The notes beneath the pieces were generated by a model. The model was not told the origin of the DNA and searched no databases. It saw only the letters and a list, made by a program, of their open reading frames with translations. The position numbers and the translations under genes are program-made. A stretch of 64,000 nt of DNA from Coprinus comatus (Eukaryota > Basidiomycota > Agaricomycetes > Agaricales > Agaricaceae). Positions within the stretch are counted from its first letter, which is position 1. Every line of letters begins with the position of its first letter. The stretch is from NCBI GenBank assembly GCA_034638255.1, contig JAWPGT010000033.1:223908-287907 (forward strand), in the 5' to 3' direction. Positions 10,501-23,114 of this stretch are shown here, in pieces.

Positions 10501-13500
10501 GCACCATATTAACGAGGAGGTTCTTGCTGCAGAAAAGACTAGGACACGTACATCACTTGCCCCGTTGTTCGAGATCGCTGAACGTTACGCTGGTGGTGCC
10601 AAAGGCCATGAAATCGAAGTTTTGTCCCACTTGCTCCGCCGTTATGAATCCGTTGAGAAGTTGTTCGGAGGAAGCATTGAAGCACGTGTCCTTGCCCTCC
10701 GTGACCAACATAAAGATGACCTCGACAAGGCGATCAACCTCGTCTTGAGCCACATCAAGGTTCAGAGCAAGATCAAGTTGGTTCTTATCATCCTCGATCA
10801 TATCAAGGCCAGTGGCATAAATGTATCGAATCCCGAGAGTCCCCTTTTCAATGTTCTACAAGACCTTGCGGCCCTTGAGGCGAAGTATGTCTTCTTCCTT
10901 ATACCTAGCGGCATAAAACTTATTACAACTTTTTAGGTCTTCCACTCCCGTCTGTCTCAAAGCCCGCGAGGTCTTAATCCTTGGTCAGATGCCGTCTTAT
11001 GACGATCGTCGCAACCAGATGGAGGTTGTCCTTAGGAGCTCTGTGTCTAGCACTTACTATGGTGAGGCCGGTCAATCTGGTTCCAGGTCACCTTCTGCCG
11101 ATATCCTCAAGGAATTGAGTGACTCGCGCTATACCGTCTTCGACGTTCTTCCTACTTTCTTCAGTCATCCTGATTCAATGGTCACTCTTGGTATGTATTG
11201 AATGTCTTCGACATGTAGTCAATTTTCTGATTAGCTCTTTCATATAGCTGCTTTCGAGGTTTACGTTCGTCGTGCATACAAGGCATATACCCTGCTCTCC
11301 ATTGATTACGAGGAAGGTGATACTTTGGACGATGGTGAAGTTCCCAGCATTCTGACATGGCGCTTCAACCTTGGCCAATCCCACTCACCTCCCTCCACTC
11401 CTCGTTTTGGTGGCAGGTATGTATCCTGGTTCACTATAAATGATGATCAATATGTTAACAATTTGCTCACAGCGAGGTTCGCCGTCAAGCATCCGTGAGC
11501 GACTTGACATATATGATCAACCGCCATCAATCACAACCCATTCGCACTGGTGCTATTGCCTCTTTCCCGAGCATGAAGGCTCTCGGCAAGGGCTTCTCTA
11601 AACTCGCAGCAACCCTACCAGTCTTCGACTACGAAGATTTCGGAGAGCGCTATGGCGCAGACACACAATACCCCAATGTCATCAATGTTGCTCTTCGCAT
11701 CTTCCGGGAAGAGGATGACCTTGAAGATCATTTATGGAACAAGACCGTTCTCAAATTTACCAATGACCACGCTGCTATCCTCAAACGCAAAGGTGTTCGT
11801 CGCGTTACCTTCTTTGTCTGCCGCCCGAGTCAATACCCTGTTTACTATACTCTCCGCGAGATTGATGGAGCCTGGGGTGAAGAAAAGGCCATCCGTAATA
11901 TTGAACCCGCTCTTGCATTCCAGCTTGAGTTGAGCCGTCTCTCCAACTACAACTTGAGGCCCGTCTTTGTCGAGACCAAGCAGATCCACATCTATCACGC
12001 CGTCGCTCGCGAGAATCAACTTGACAACAGGTTCTTCGTCCGCGCTCTTGTTCGTCCTGGTCGTCTCAACGGAAACATGAGCACCGCTGAATACCTCATT
12101 TCCGAGACTGATCGTCTTGTCACTAGTATCCTCGATGCTCTGGAAATTGTCAGCGCAGAGAACCGCAATGCTGACTGCAACCACATCTTCATGAACTTCG
12201 TCTACAACCTCGCGGTCACATATGAGGATGTTTTGGCAGCAATCTCCGGTTTCATCGAGCGTCATGGCAAACGTCTCTGGCGTCTCCATGTGACAGGCTC
12301 CGAGATTCGCATCGCTCTTGAAGATAACGAGGGCAATGTTACTCCTATTCGCTGCGTGATCGAGAATATTTCTGGCTTCATCGTCAACTACCATGCCTAC
12401 CAGGAGATTACTACTGATCGTGGCACGACCATTCTGAAGTCCATCGGCGAGAAGGGTCCTCTCCACTTGCAACCCGTCCACCAAGCATACCCCACGAAGG
12501 AGTCCTTGCAACCCAAGCGTTACCAAGCACATCTCATTGGTACCACCTATGCATACGATTTCCCTGACCTCTTCTCCAAGGCTCTTCAAAACGTCTGGCA
12601 GAAGGCTCGTGCACTTGATCCCACTCTTGTTGCACCCAAGACCTATCTCCAGTCCAAGGAGCTTGTATTGGACGAGCATGATCAACTTGTTGAAGTCGAT
12701 AGGGCGCCTGGAAACAACACTTTCGGCATGGTTGGTTGGGTGTTCACTCTTCATACTCCCGAATATCCTCAGGGACGTCGTGTTATCGTTGTGGCCAACG
12801 ACATCACCTACAAGATCGGTTCATTCGGTCCCATTGAAGATCAGTATTTCTACCTTGTTACACAATACGCTCGCGAGCAAGGTCTCCCTCGTATCTACCT
12901 CTCAGCCAACTCTGGTGCTCGCATTGGTATCGCTGAAGAGCTCCTTCCTCTGTTCTCTGCTGCATGGGCCGATGATGCTCACCCTGAAAAGGGAACCAAC
13001 TACCTCTACCTGACACCCGAAAATTACCTCAAGCTTGAAGAGAAGGCTAAGGGCAAGGATGTTGTACGTGTTGAAGAAATTGAAGACCAAGGAGAACGCA
13101 GATTCAAGATTACCGACATCATTGGCCTGCAAGACGGTCTCGGTGTCGAGTCGCTCAAGGGTTCTGGTCTCATCGCTGGTGAAACTTCTCGTGCTTATGA
13201 TGACATCTTCACTATTACTCTCGTCACCGCTCGCTCTGTTGGCATTGGTGCTTATCTCGTCCGCTTGGGTGAACGTGCTGTTCAAGTCGAAGGCCAACCC
13301 ATCATCCTCACTGGTGCTGGCGCCCTCAATAAGGTTCTCGGTCGTGAGGTCTACACTTCTAACTTGCAACTTGGTGGTACCCAGATCATGTTCAAGAACG
13401 GTGTGTCCCATCTGACTGCTGGAAGTGACCTCCAAGGTGCAACTCAGATCCTTGAATGGTTGTCGTATGTTCCTGAGTACAAGAATGCTCCCCTTCCTGT

Positions 13501-14809
13501 CCTCGAGGGCGCTGATACCTGGGACCGTGACATCGTGTACGTTCCTCCCAAGTCTGCCTACGATCCCAGGTGGTTCATCGAAGGAAAGCTCGACGACGCA
13601 ACAGGCCAATGGCAATCTGGATTCTTCGACAAGGGCTCCTTCCAAGAGACTCTCAGTGGCTGGGCACAAACCGTCGTCGTTGGACGTGCTCGCCTCGGCG
13701 GTATTCCTACTGGTGTCATCGCTGTTGAAACTCGCACAATCGAGCGCATTGTTCCTGCTGATCCCGCCAACCCTTCTTCCTTCGAGCAACGTATCATGGA
13801 AGCTGGTCAAGTTTGGTATCCTAACTCCGCCTACAAGACTGCACAGGCCATCTTCGACTTCAACCGTGAAGGTCTTCCTCTCATCATCTTTGCCAATTGG
13901 CGTGGTTTCTCCGGTGGTCAACAAGACATGTACGACGAGGTCCTCAAGCAAGGTTCCAAGATCGTCGATGGATTATCCAGCTACAAGCAACCCGTCTTCG
14001 TCTACATTGTTCCCAATGGTGAATTGCGTGGTGGAGCTTGGGTCGTCCTTGATCCTTCAATCAACCCCGAGCAGATGGAGATGTATGCTGATGTGGATGC
14101 TCGTGCCGGCGTTCTGGAGCCGAGGGTATCGTTGAGATTAAGTTGCGTCGTGACAAGGTTCTGAAGATGATGGAACGTCTGGATAGCGAATATGGAAACC
14201 TCGCTCGTGATAGCAAGGATGCTGCAAAAACCAGCGAAGAACGGTCTGCTGCTACAGCTGCATTAACGAAACGTGAACAGTTCTTGCAACCAACTTACAA
14301 GCAGATTGCTCTTCTTTATGCTGATCTTCACGAGTGAGTAAATTTATTTTTATTCATCTTCCAATAATTGACCTTTCAATAGTCGTACTGGTCGCATGGA
14401 GGCGAAGGGTTGTGCCAAGCCCACCGTATGGAAGAATGCCCGTCGCTTCTTCTACTGGGCTACCCGCGCCCGTGTAGCTCGTTCTGCCGCTCTTCAAGTA
14501 CTTGCTGAAGCTAGCCCTAATTCCACCTACGAATACCGCTCTCGCTTGTTGAAAAACCTTACCGGCATTGAACCTCCCACAAATTATCAAGAGGAAGCTG
14601 ACGCTCTCGAGAAGCTCGACCTTACTGCAACGATTGCTCAACTCAGGGGTGACTACCTATCCCGCCAATTGCTTGAACTCACCAAGGAGGATCGCAAGGC
14701 AGCCCTGGACGGCTTCCTCCGCTTTGCTGACAACCTTGGTGAAGAGGAACGTGCTGCCCTCATCACTGCTCTCCAAAACGGACCGCGATCTCCAGGTTCG
14801 TCCCTTTGA
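7555..14809 (+). CDS. ACC1: Acetyl-CoA carboxylase, cytosolic multidomain (1-nt frameshift in last large exon)
   Basis: Eleven exons (7555-7594, 7651-7733, 7793-7811, 7876-8520, 8570-8815, 8877-9976, 10034-10884, 10937-11190, 11248-11416, 11473-14333, 14383-14809) total 6695 nt, one short of 2232 codons. The enzyme makes malonyl-CoA from acetyl-CoA, bicarbonate and ATP, the committed step of fatty-acid synthesis. Order: biotin carboxylase with ATP-grasp [27 protein letters not shown] and [18 protein letters not shown]; biotin carrier with VMKM and biotinyl Lys about 714; central region; carboxyltransferase with [18 protein letters not shown] (about 1610) and [18 protein letters not shown] (about 1940). 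At about 14121 the frame breaks: GVLEP is followed in the +1 frame by [20 protein letters not shown]. One base is missing there and no intron can explain it. Everything else is intact, so a consensus error is likelier than loss of an essential enzyme. Confidence 0.96.
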
Positions 14810-15292
14810 TCTCCAACAACATAGTAATCGGACTTATCATTCCTCAATTAGGACCTCCCTCCTATGTCAATGCTTCCGCATAAAAACCTTGCTGTGCTTC
14901 ATATACCTGTACTCATTAGAACATTTTGTCTCATTTTTTTACTTACAACTACGCATAGCTTTCCAGATGTCACACGTTCGCATTGTTTCCTTTAGTAATA
15001 TTACGATAGATTGACTAGACATTTTGCCTATACAAATTCAACAATATCACGATACCATTCTCTGATTCTCACTTGGATATGCGAAGATACACTAAAGTAT
15101 CTATCAATGTCACTTGGGCTATAACTTATAAGTAAGCGCTAAGCAGCGAGAGAAGAGTTATTTATAAGTACATATGTCCCATGGGCATATGGAGAGATTA
15201 GATAAGAATAGTGTGTGATTGATTTCCCTTAAGGTTATCTCTAACATCGTTCTTACACCCCATCTTAAATTAATAGAGGACAGTTCGCCACG
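14810..15292. other. Intergenic, ACC1 3' end to QNS1 promoter
   Basis: 483 bp, AT-rich, no supported reading frame, RNA gene or repeat. Confidence 0.6.
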
Positions 15293-18200
15293 ATGGGACA
15301 TCTCATTACACTGGCAACGTGAGGTTCTTCTCCGCTAACTTAGTATATGCATTTTACTAATATCCTTTCAGATGGTAGGCTCTCTCAACCCAAGTGCTGG
15401 TTTCAACGATGATTTTCATGTTTTGCTTTTCGTTAGTTCTCTAAATCAATGGGCATTAGATTTCCAGGTACGGGGATACATGGCCTCTTAAGATAAACCC
15501 TCGGGACATTTACAAATCATCAAAGGGAAATTATGAACGCATATTAGCTAGTACAGTTATCGCCAAGAGTCGAGGAGCGACACTTCGAGTTGGCCCAGAG
15601 TTGGAAATTCCGTACGAGTTCTCTTCAGAAATTTACTTTACGTTTCAGTTCACTGAATATCTGTTAGTGGGTATGGATGCTTGGATCACTTCCTTGAAGG
15701 TAAATTAATGTTTTGGATGAACTGAATTTGGCACAGAATAATAACAATTAACCTAGGCGACACCGTGTTACATTCTTGGGAAGTACTCGCAAAGTTATTG
15801 TCAAGTGATGAGATTATGGGTATTGTCTGTGATATCGGCATGTGAGTTGCAATGTTATTCAAGTACTTCAAATACATGAACATACACACATTTAGGCCCA
15901 TTGTCCATAAGAACGTAATCTACAACTGCCGGGTTATCATTCATGATCGCAAGATTCTCCTCATTCGGCCTAAAATGTGGCTTGCAAACGACGGAAACTA
16001 CCGAGAGATGAGATATTTCACGCCTTGGATGAAGCATCGAAAATGGGAGGACCATTATCTACCGCGTATCATCCAGGCCGTCACAAAACAGGTTAGTTAT
16101 ACCTACCAGCTTCCTTGTACTGTATTAATGAGAAATGTAGGTAAAAGTCCCATTTGGCGATGCGGTTATAAGCACCGCGGATACATGTATAGGCATCGAA
16201 TTATGTGAGGAGTTATTTACTCCTGCAAGGTGAAAATGCATAGTCTAATCTCGTACTTGATTTATACTAATATTTGTTCCATAGTCCTCATATTGCGATG
16301 GGTTTGGATGGTGTAGAGATTTTTACTAATTCTAGTGGAAGTCACCACGAACTCCGCAAACTTTATACTAGAGTGGAATTAATCAAAGAGGCTACGCTAA
16401 AGGTTTGTAGCACCGTTTTCCATCCTCTCATTGTGTTGACCGCGCGGAATAGCTCGGAGGAATCTATATGTATGCAAATCAACAAGGATGCGATGGTGAT
16501 CGCCTGTATTACGATGGTTGTGCTATGATTGCTGTCAACGGTCGCATTGTCGCACAAGGGTCCCAATTCTCCTTGAATGATGTAGAAGTTATCACTGCAA
16601 CTGTTGATATTGAGGATGTGCGAGCACACAGGTCAAAAGCGAGTCGTGGTATGCAGGCCGCAGGAGCTGAAGCCTATCACCGGGTAGAGGTCCCTGTTGC
16701 ACTGAGTAGTGGCAAGTTTGAGATCCCAGATGAGGGATTAGCCTTGACCCATGACTTCACTGTGCACTATCATAGACCCGAAGAGGAGATCGCGTAGGTA
16801 TTTTGGAGGCACTAGTTCTTGGCTCAAGCTAACGCGATCGTAGACTCGGACCAGCCTGTTGGCTATGGGATTATTTGAGACGTTCGAGAACCCAAGGTTA
16901 TTTCCTCCCCCTAAGCGGAGGCATCGACAGTTGTGCCACCGCGGTGATTGTCCACTCTATGTGCCGTCTTGTTGCAGAAGCAGCGCAGCGTGGAGGTGGG
17001 TGGATTTATGGTTTTTTGAGTGCGCGTTTTGATGGATGCACCAGACAAACAGGTCATTGCAGACGCCAGACGGATGACCGGAGAACTAGAGGATTCGTCC
17101 TACATTCCATCCGATCCCCGTGAATTTGCTAGTCGTATTTTCCACACATGTTATATGGGAACAGAGAATTCAAGTCTCGAGACCCGTCAAAGAGCTAAAG
17201 ACCTCGCGACAGCAATTGGGAGGTAGGTATCGTTCAGTCATCCCTGGGTTCTAAATTTATTCACGAATATATTAGTTATCACGTCGATTTGAATATGGAT
17301 ACGATGGTCACCTCAGTCAGAACCCTCTTTTATGTAGTCACTGGCTGTCGCCCGCAATTTCGGGTACAAGGGGGCAGTAACGCTGAGAATCTAGCCCTTC
17401 AGAACATTCAAGCACGCCTGCGGATGGTTGTTGCATACTTGTTCGCTCAGTTGCTTCCTTGGGTACGTGGAAAAAACGGTGGACTTCTTGTTCTTGGCAG
17501 CGCAAATGTCGATGAGAGGTAACGTTTACTGGCATGAATGCCGATTTTATACACTGACAAGGAGTTCAGTTTGCGTGGTTATCTGACTAAATACGACTGC
17601 TCATCAGGTTAGCTTTTGATAGAACAGGTGAAATACGCTCACTGACAATATGGATAGCGGACATAAACCCAATTGGTGGCATCAGTAAAACCGACTTGAA
17701 AAAGTTTATTGCATATGGAGTAGATGCCTTCAAAATGCCTGTCCTTACAAGGTAAGTGGGTAGGTAGACAAGTGTACGAGTTAAGTAGTGACTTACGCGA
17801 TCCAGTTTCCTCCATGCTGTTCCTACTGCAGAGCTGGAACCTATCACAGAGACATATGTACAGAGTGACGAGGTACGCTGAGCTTCCTTCGTCTCTCGCC
17901 CCGTTTTCCATCCTTACCACACGTCCTTTAGGCTGACATGGGCATGACCTATGATGAACTCTCCGTCTTCGGTCGTCTACGCAAGGTAGAGAAGTGCGGT
18001 CCATACAGCATGTTTACCAAACTGGTCCATGAATGGGGGGCATACTTATCACCTGTTCAGGTGGGTATGGACAAGGGTACCAATGTATGGGGTGGGAGCT
18101 GAATAATGTTTATTTTAGATTGCTGAAAAGGTCAAACTGTTCTTTTTCGAGCACGCGAGGAATCGGCATAAAATGACGACCTTAACTCCAGCCTATCATG

Positions 18201-18473
18201 CGGTTCGTGTTATTTTTTTTTTGTGTCCGTGTCTTGTGTCCCTGACGTCGACGTTTATTACAGGAGTCTTATAGTCCTGACGATAACCGTGAGGGGAACT
18301 TTTTTTTGAACCGGCAGGAGAGAAACTGACCATTGGCTGACCCTCTAGGCTTTGACCTTCGCCCTTTCCTGTATCCTTCGCGTTTCCCCTGGCAGTTCAA
18401 GAAGATTGACGAGGTAGCCGCAGCATTACCGGATAGGTCCCAAATTGGGGTCGACAAGACAAAGACAGAGTAG
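15293..18473 (+). CDS. QNS1: Glutamine-dependent NAD+ synthetase
   Basis: Twenty exons sum to 2142 nt, 713 residues, essentially the yeast Qns1 length. The enzyme converts nicotinic acid adenine dinucleotide to NAD+ using glutamine and ATP. The N-terminal nitrilase-type glutaminase (about 1-275) starts [19 protein letters not shown] and has its triad in LRVGPELEI (Glu45), [17 protein letters not shown] (Lys) and GIELCEELF (Cys). The C-terminal synthetase has the pyrophosphate loop [13 protein letters not shown], then FMGTENSS-type [16 protein letters not shown] and [18 protein letters not shown]. Exon 2 is just ATG (15372-15374): exon 1 ends in AC, exon 3 begins with T, and only the three joined give Thr-Cys in the invariant [12 protein letters not shown]. 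Other exons are 25-341 nt. It converges on SEC6 with 179 bp between stop codons. Confidence 0.95.
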
Positions 18474-18652
18474 AGAGGAGAGGATAATTAGTTGTAAATT
18501 TAGTCAATATATTGACTGAGGTAGCGAAAGGAGTGAGCAAGGGAGGAAAAAGGAAAATTTATCCCTATGACATAAAACTAAGTGTACAAATATACATACA
18601 ATAATAAGCGTGGGTCATAAATTTGTGGGGTGTCCGTGGGTTGGTTCAGTGG

Positions 18653-21083
18653 CTACGTTCTCAGGAACCTTGAAAAGGCATTCTGGACGGCTACTTTCTT
18701 CATTATGGTAGGTTCTGGTGCTACAAAAGGGTGAGGAAGAGAATTAGGGTTAGTATTTGGAAAGTTGATGGGGGGTTTTACCACGACTTACGGTCCTGTA
18801 TGTTGTCTTCCTTCACCTTCCTCTTGATGCTGTCCACCACATCGCTAACAGCAGCTCGGTCAAAATCTCCTCTCGACTTCATCAAGCCCTCGACGAACGC
18901 CAGGTTTGGCCCATGGACCTTGGCGAACGACCAGTACGAGAGGAAAACAATCTCCTTACTCGCTTCTAACAAAGCCAGAATCATCTCAAGGACTTCGAGC
19001 GTGTTGTCGATTTCTTTGGCGGGCTTGAGCGTAAGGAAGAACCTGCGTATCTCAGAAATGTCCTCTCGGACGCGGGCAGCAGCAGCGGGCATCCGGAGCT
19101 TAGGTGAGTTGGCCAGTGCGTTAAGGTAGGTGATGAGGAGGGCATCCAGGAGGTCCTCTACGAGGAGTTCAAGAAGAGAAGTATTCAGATAGGACTGATA
19201 ATCCCCCATATAGTCCCTCATCGTCTCTACAATTTGCTGCATCGTGCCATCATACCAAGGCACCTGGAAGATGGATTTCGTGGCAGGCTTCAAGTCATTA
19301 AAGATGATGTCTATGAGTGTTTGAGTGCATTTTTTGGCGACGTCAAGATACCCATCGATAGCATCGTTCAGGCGCTCATTAATAGGTACGCGATACTTTT
19401 CTGACACGAGTGACTCAAGACGGCCCAGCAACGCCTCAGCATAATCAGCCGACTTGATTTGATCGTTGGCCAAAGCGATACAGTATTCCACCAAGCCACC
19501 TGCCACCTCATCCGGTTTCTCTGTTTGTTTTTTATATTCTGACTCGATGACCTTGACCCATCGCTCCTGAGACGCTCGCATGATGCGATTGACCTCACTG
19601 ACAACGCGCGCGAGAATTGCCCCCTGTCCGCTCTCTGTTGCTAGGTCGACCTGCTGGTTGACCATTTGGAAAAGTATAACCGCGCCTTGGGTTTCGTATA
19701 AGCCGTCCGAATCAACCTCAGGTGGGTTTTCTCTCTTCGTGAATTCTGCAATTTCCGAGTTCATGAGGTTGTTGGACCATTCGTCCAACTTCTGGATAAT
19801 CAATTGAAGGTAATCCTCGATGAGATTCTGTTCCTTTCCATCCAGCAAAGGAGGCTCTAGAAGTTCAGGTGTGATATTGAGTTCTTTCATGTTCTCCTTG
19901 TATTCCTTCAACCAGTCGAAGAGAGAAAGCAAGACGCTGGCATCGTGTTTTGAGGCGGCCAGACGTTTCACGATCACGTTGAGAGCTTTGTGGTATTCCC
20001 GTACGTAAAGGGAATAGATGTCGTAATCAGCAGGAAAACAAGGGACGACATCCTTCTCAATACGGATGAGGTCTTGATACATCCAGGTAATGTTATTAAG
20101 AAAAGCCATCGGATTCTGTTCATCGCGTTGGTATGCGGTGTCAAATTTTGCTTGGATGGATTCAGTTATGGCTTTGACAATCTTTGAACGATAATGTTTG
20201 AGGACCCGAGCATTCGCTTGCATGGATTTAAACTTGAGTGCTGCATCAAGTTTGGCGGCTTTTTTGACAAAACGCAGTGCGACAGCCTGAAAGTAGTTAG
20301 CCGGAGCACCTGGGACCGGGAAGGTAAGGAGAAAGTCACCTTTTCATCCTCTCTTCCCTCCACTTCAGCTATTTTGATGAGCCTGACGACAACATCCGGA
20401 TGGCCAGCCCGAACAAGGCTCAAGATGTTAGATGCGAGCTCCAAGATGTATTCGTCAAATGCAGCGATAACATTATTGAGGCGCTCGAACCACTTTGTGA
20501 GGGTATGACGAGAGCTAGCTTTGGCCTTTTTGGCCTGGTGCATAGTCTGATTACGGAAGTTTTCGAGTTGGTTAAGCTGGTAGTGGATGATGAGAAGGTT
20601 GGGAGCGGGCCCTAGGATGTCCTTGCTGTCTGAGGCGAGCATACGTTCAATGTCATCGAGTTTATTGGTCATGCTGAGTAGGTTGTTAACCATCTCTTCG
20701 GTAGACTCAAAGTTGCGGTGTACCATAGAAACCTGTATTTCTAGAATGTAAGGAAAGTGCATATATGAAGATGTTCAATGACCTACGCGGCTGATTTGGT
20801 CGAAAGTGGAGACCTTTATTTGTGGCTCGTCGCATGATTTTTCTATCGAGAGCATTTCGTCCTTGACGACCTGAATGTTATTGCGGGTGGATAGGAGCTT
20901 GCGGAGGCCTTCACGGGTTGCCTGAAGCTGTTCTCTGACACCGTTCTTGAGACGGGCATCGATGGAGGCCTTTTCCTTTTCCAACTTCTTCCTGAAGGCA
21001 GATATTTTGACCAAGTCATCGGGAGACTGGAGATATTCGCCGACGGCCTGGGCGGCAGAGATGGGGGCAGCAGACGAGATCAT
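18653..21083 (-). CDS. SEC6: Exocyst complex component Sec6
   Basis: Four exons (21083-20787, 20732-20340, 20286-18792, 18720-18653) give 750 residues in one frame, near the family norm. Sec6 is a subunit of the octameric exocyst, which tethers Golgi-derived secretory vesicles to the plasma membrane and contacts the t-SNARE machinery. The N-terminal part is a long coiled coil (SAFRKKLEKEKASIDARLKN; TREGLRKLLSTRNNIQVVKD). The helical-bundle C-terminal half contains EQNLIEDYLQLIIQKLDEW, ETQGAVILFQMVNQQVDLA and FQVPWYDG, as in fungal Sec6. The last exon supplies PPEPTIMKKVAVQNAFSRFL, the usual family C-terminus, and is lost if the final intron is not removed. It diverges from COQ6 with only 36 bp between start codons. 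Confidence 0.92.
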
Positions 21084-21119
21084 AGCAAGTCCAAAGTCAC
21101 ACGCTCCTTCTCTTCACAA
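21084..21119. promoter_or_regulatory. 36-bp divergent gap between SEC6 and COQ6 start codons
   Basis: The ATG of SEC6 (-) ends at 21083 and the ATG of COQ6 (+) starts at 21120. Both starts are well supported by conserved N-termini, so the two 5' leaders must overlap or the promoters must lie inside the opposite coding regions. Confidence 0.7.
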
Positions 21120-23035
21120 ATGCTCAGACGCCTCCGTCCTCCGTCAACAAGATTCTTTTCGTCCTCAGCTCCTAATAAACAACAATATGACCATGCAGAT
21201 GTCGTCGTAGTTGGTGGGGGCCCCGCAGGCTTGGCTCTAGCAGGGGCACTTGGTAAGCAATATAACATCCGGTTAGAATAACAATTGTTAACTTGTTAAC
21301 GGTAGGCTCATCGAGAGTGGTGCGGGAGAACTTGAAGATAGCGTTGGTTGAAGGAGGAGACCTTTCAAAAATCCGGAACTGGCATTTACCGCCTGACAAA
21401 TATTCCAACCGCGTCATTTCCCTAACAAATGCATCCTACGCTTTTCTAAGAGGTATCTTCATGCTACTAGCCTGATTACCTTTTCGTTAATATCTATACT
21501 TCTCTCTACAGATATTGGAGCATGGACTTATGTCCAGGAAGACCGGACATGCCCCATCGAACACATGGAGGTCTGGGACGGAATTTCCGATGCACGAATT
21601 AGTTTTAATGCCGCAGAAATGGGGGCTACAACAGAGAACAAGGGAATGGCTAGGCTAACTGAAAATCTTAATTTACAACGCGGACTCCTACACCTCCTCC
21701 AGGATGTTCCCTCAGTCGAACTTATCCATTGCACCAAGGTCACATCTATCGCTCGAGACTCGGAGGAACAAGGTGGCTGGCCAGTCGTAACACTAGACAA
21801 TGGTCGTAAACTGAGGACAAGGCTATTGGTGAGTCCAGTATATCAGAAAACCTTTTCATTTTACCCATACTTCCCTCCTAGGTCGGTGCGGATGGATTTA
21901 ACTCTCCTGTCCGCACATATGCACAAATTCCTTCCTTCGGGTGGTCCTACGATACACAGGGCATCGTTGCTACACTCATACATCGTCCAAGGACCAGCTA
22001 TGAAGGCCCAAATACTACTGCATACCAAAGATTCCTTCCAACTGGACCCATAGCTTTCCTTCCCTTGGCGCCCAACGCGTCTTCCATGGTGTGGTCAACA
22101 AAACCACATATTGCTCGAGCATTGCAAGCCTCCGACCCGGCAGTACTTGCATGTATGATAAACGCGGCCTTCAGACTCCCTTCTTTATCCCTTGAATACC
22201 TCTACAATCGTATAATTGAGGCCCAAGCATCAGGGTCGTCTTTAACACCTCATCATATTCTAGAAGAGATTGCCTGGCGAGAACAAAGTCACACCATTGA
22301 CCCCCACTCTGCTCTATCGTCGATCAGAGCACTCCAGAATGTCAATGCACCTGCAATGATACCCCCTGAGGGCTCGGAAACCCTACCACCATTGGTAACC
22401 AGTATTCAAGAGGGTACCATTGCCTCATTCCCTCTCCGCTTCAACCACACCGAATCGTATCTCGGTGAAGGCACTGGGACACGCACGGTCCTTGTCGGAG
22501 ATGCTGCTCACACAATGCACCCTCTTGCTGGTCAGGGACTTAATGCAGGCCTCGGAGATGTTGAATGCCTTGCCAAAAGCATCGAAAACGCCTTACTTCG
22601 AGGCGGTGATATTGGTGAGGGTGCTATCACAGCAAAAAATATATTGGGCACTAAAACTAATATTAACTAGGTTTATCTACGGCATTGCAACCATACGCCC
22701 GGGAACGATATCTCGTAAACCACACAATGATGTCCGCAGTTGACAAATTGCACAAACTGTACACCACAGAGGCAGGCCCAGTTGTTTGGGCAAGGTCGGT
22801 AGGTCTTGAAGTAGTGAATGAATTAGACTCATTCAAGACGGCGATAATGATGACTGCCGGGGCAGATGGTCGGGGTAGCAGGACGGTTTCAGGATGGGAC
22901 GTAACGGCCAAGGGAGTAGAGGCCCTAGGTACAGCGGGAAGGATTGCGCGTTCTGCCGGGGCGGGTATAGGTAGTATCATAGGGCATACTGTTCAGAATA
23001 TGGTCAAAGGAGTGGCAGGCGGCCAAAGGCCATAA
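21120..23035 (+). CDS. COQ6: Ubiquinone-biosynthesis flavin monooxygenase Coq6
   Basis: Five exons (21120-21252, 21306-21452, 21512-21828, 21882-22614, 22671-23035) give 564 residues. Coq6 is the mitochondrial flavin hydroxylase that adds the C5 hydroxyl to the coenzyme Q ring on the matrix side of the inner membrane. The first 20 residues are basic and Ser/Phe-rich (MLRRLRPPSTRFFSSSAP), a mitochondrial presequence. FAD motifs are VVVGGGPAGLALAGALG, the mid motif VGADGFNSPVRT, and VLVGDAAHTMHPLAGQGLN, with LGDVECL after it as in the UbiH/COQ6 family. The C-terminal Gly/Ala-rich tail (AGRIARSAGAGIGSIIGHT) is membrane-proximal in character. It converges with the F-box gene; the stop codons lie about 80 bp apart. 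Confidence 0.93.
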
Positions 23036-23114
23036 GATTATGAACAAGAAGGTTGATAAAAGAACGGATATGTACAGAGTCGTTTGATAGATGAGCTACC
23101 ATTTCTTATTCTCG

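Noticed and set aside
11732..12754. 340-codon open frame antisense to ACC1
   Set aside because: Mirror of a highly expressed, codon-biased exon; the product has no motif and the sense strand is clearly the carboxyltransferase region.
12902..13951. 349-codon open frame antisense to ACC1
   Set aside because: Same reason: a codon-bias shadow of the carboxyltransferase domain.
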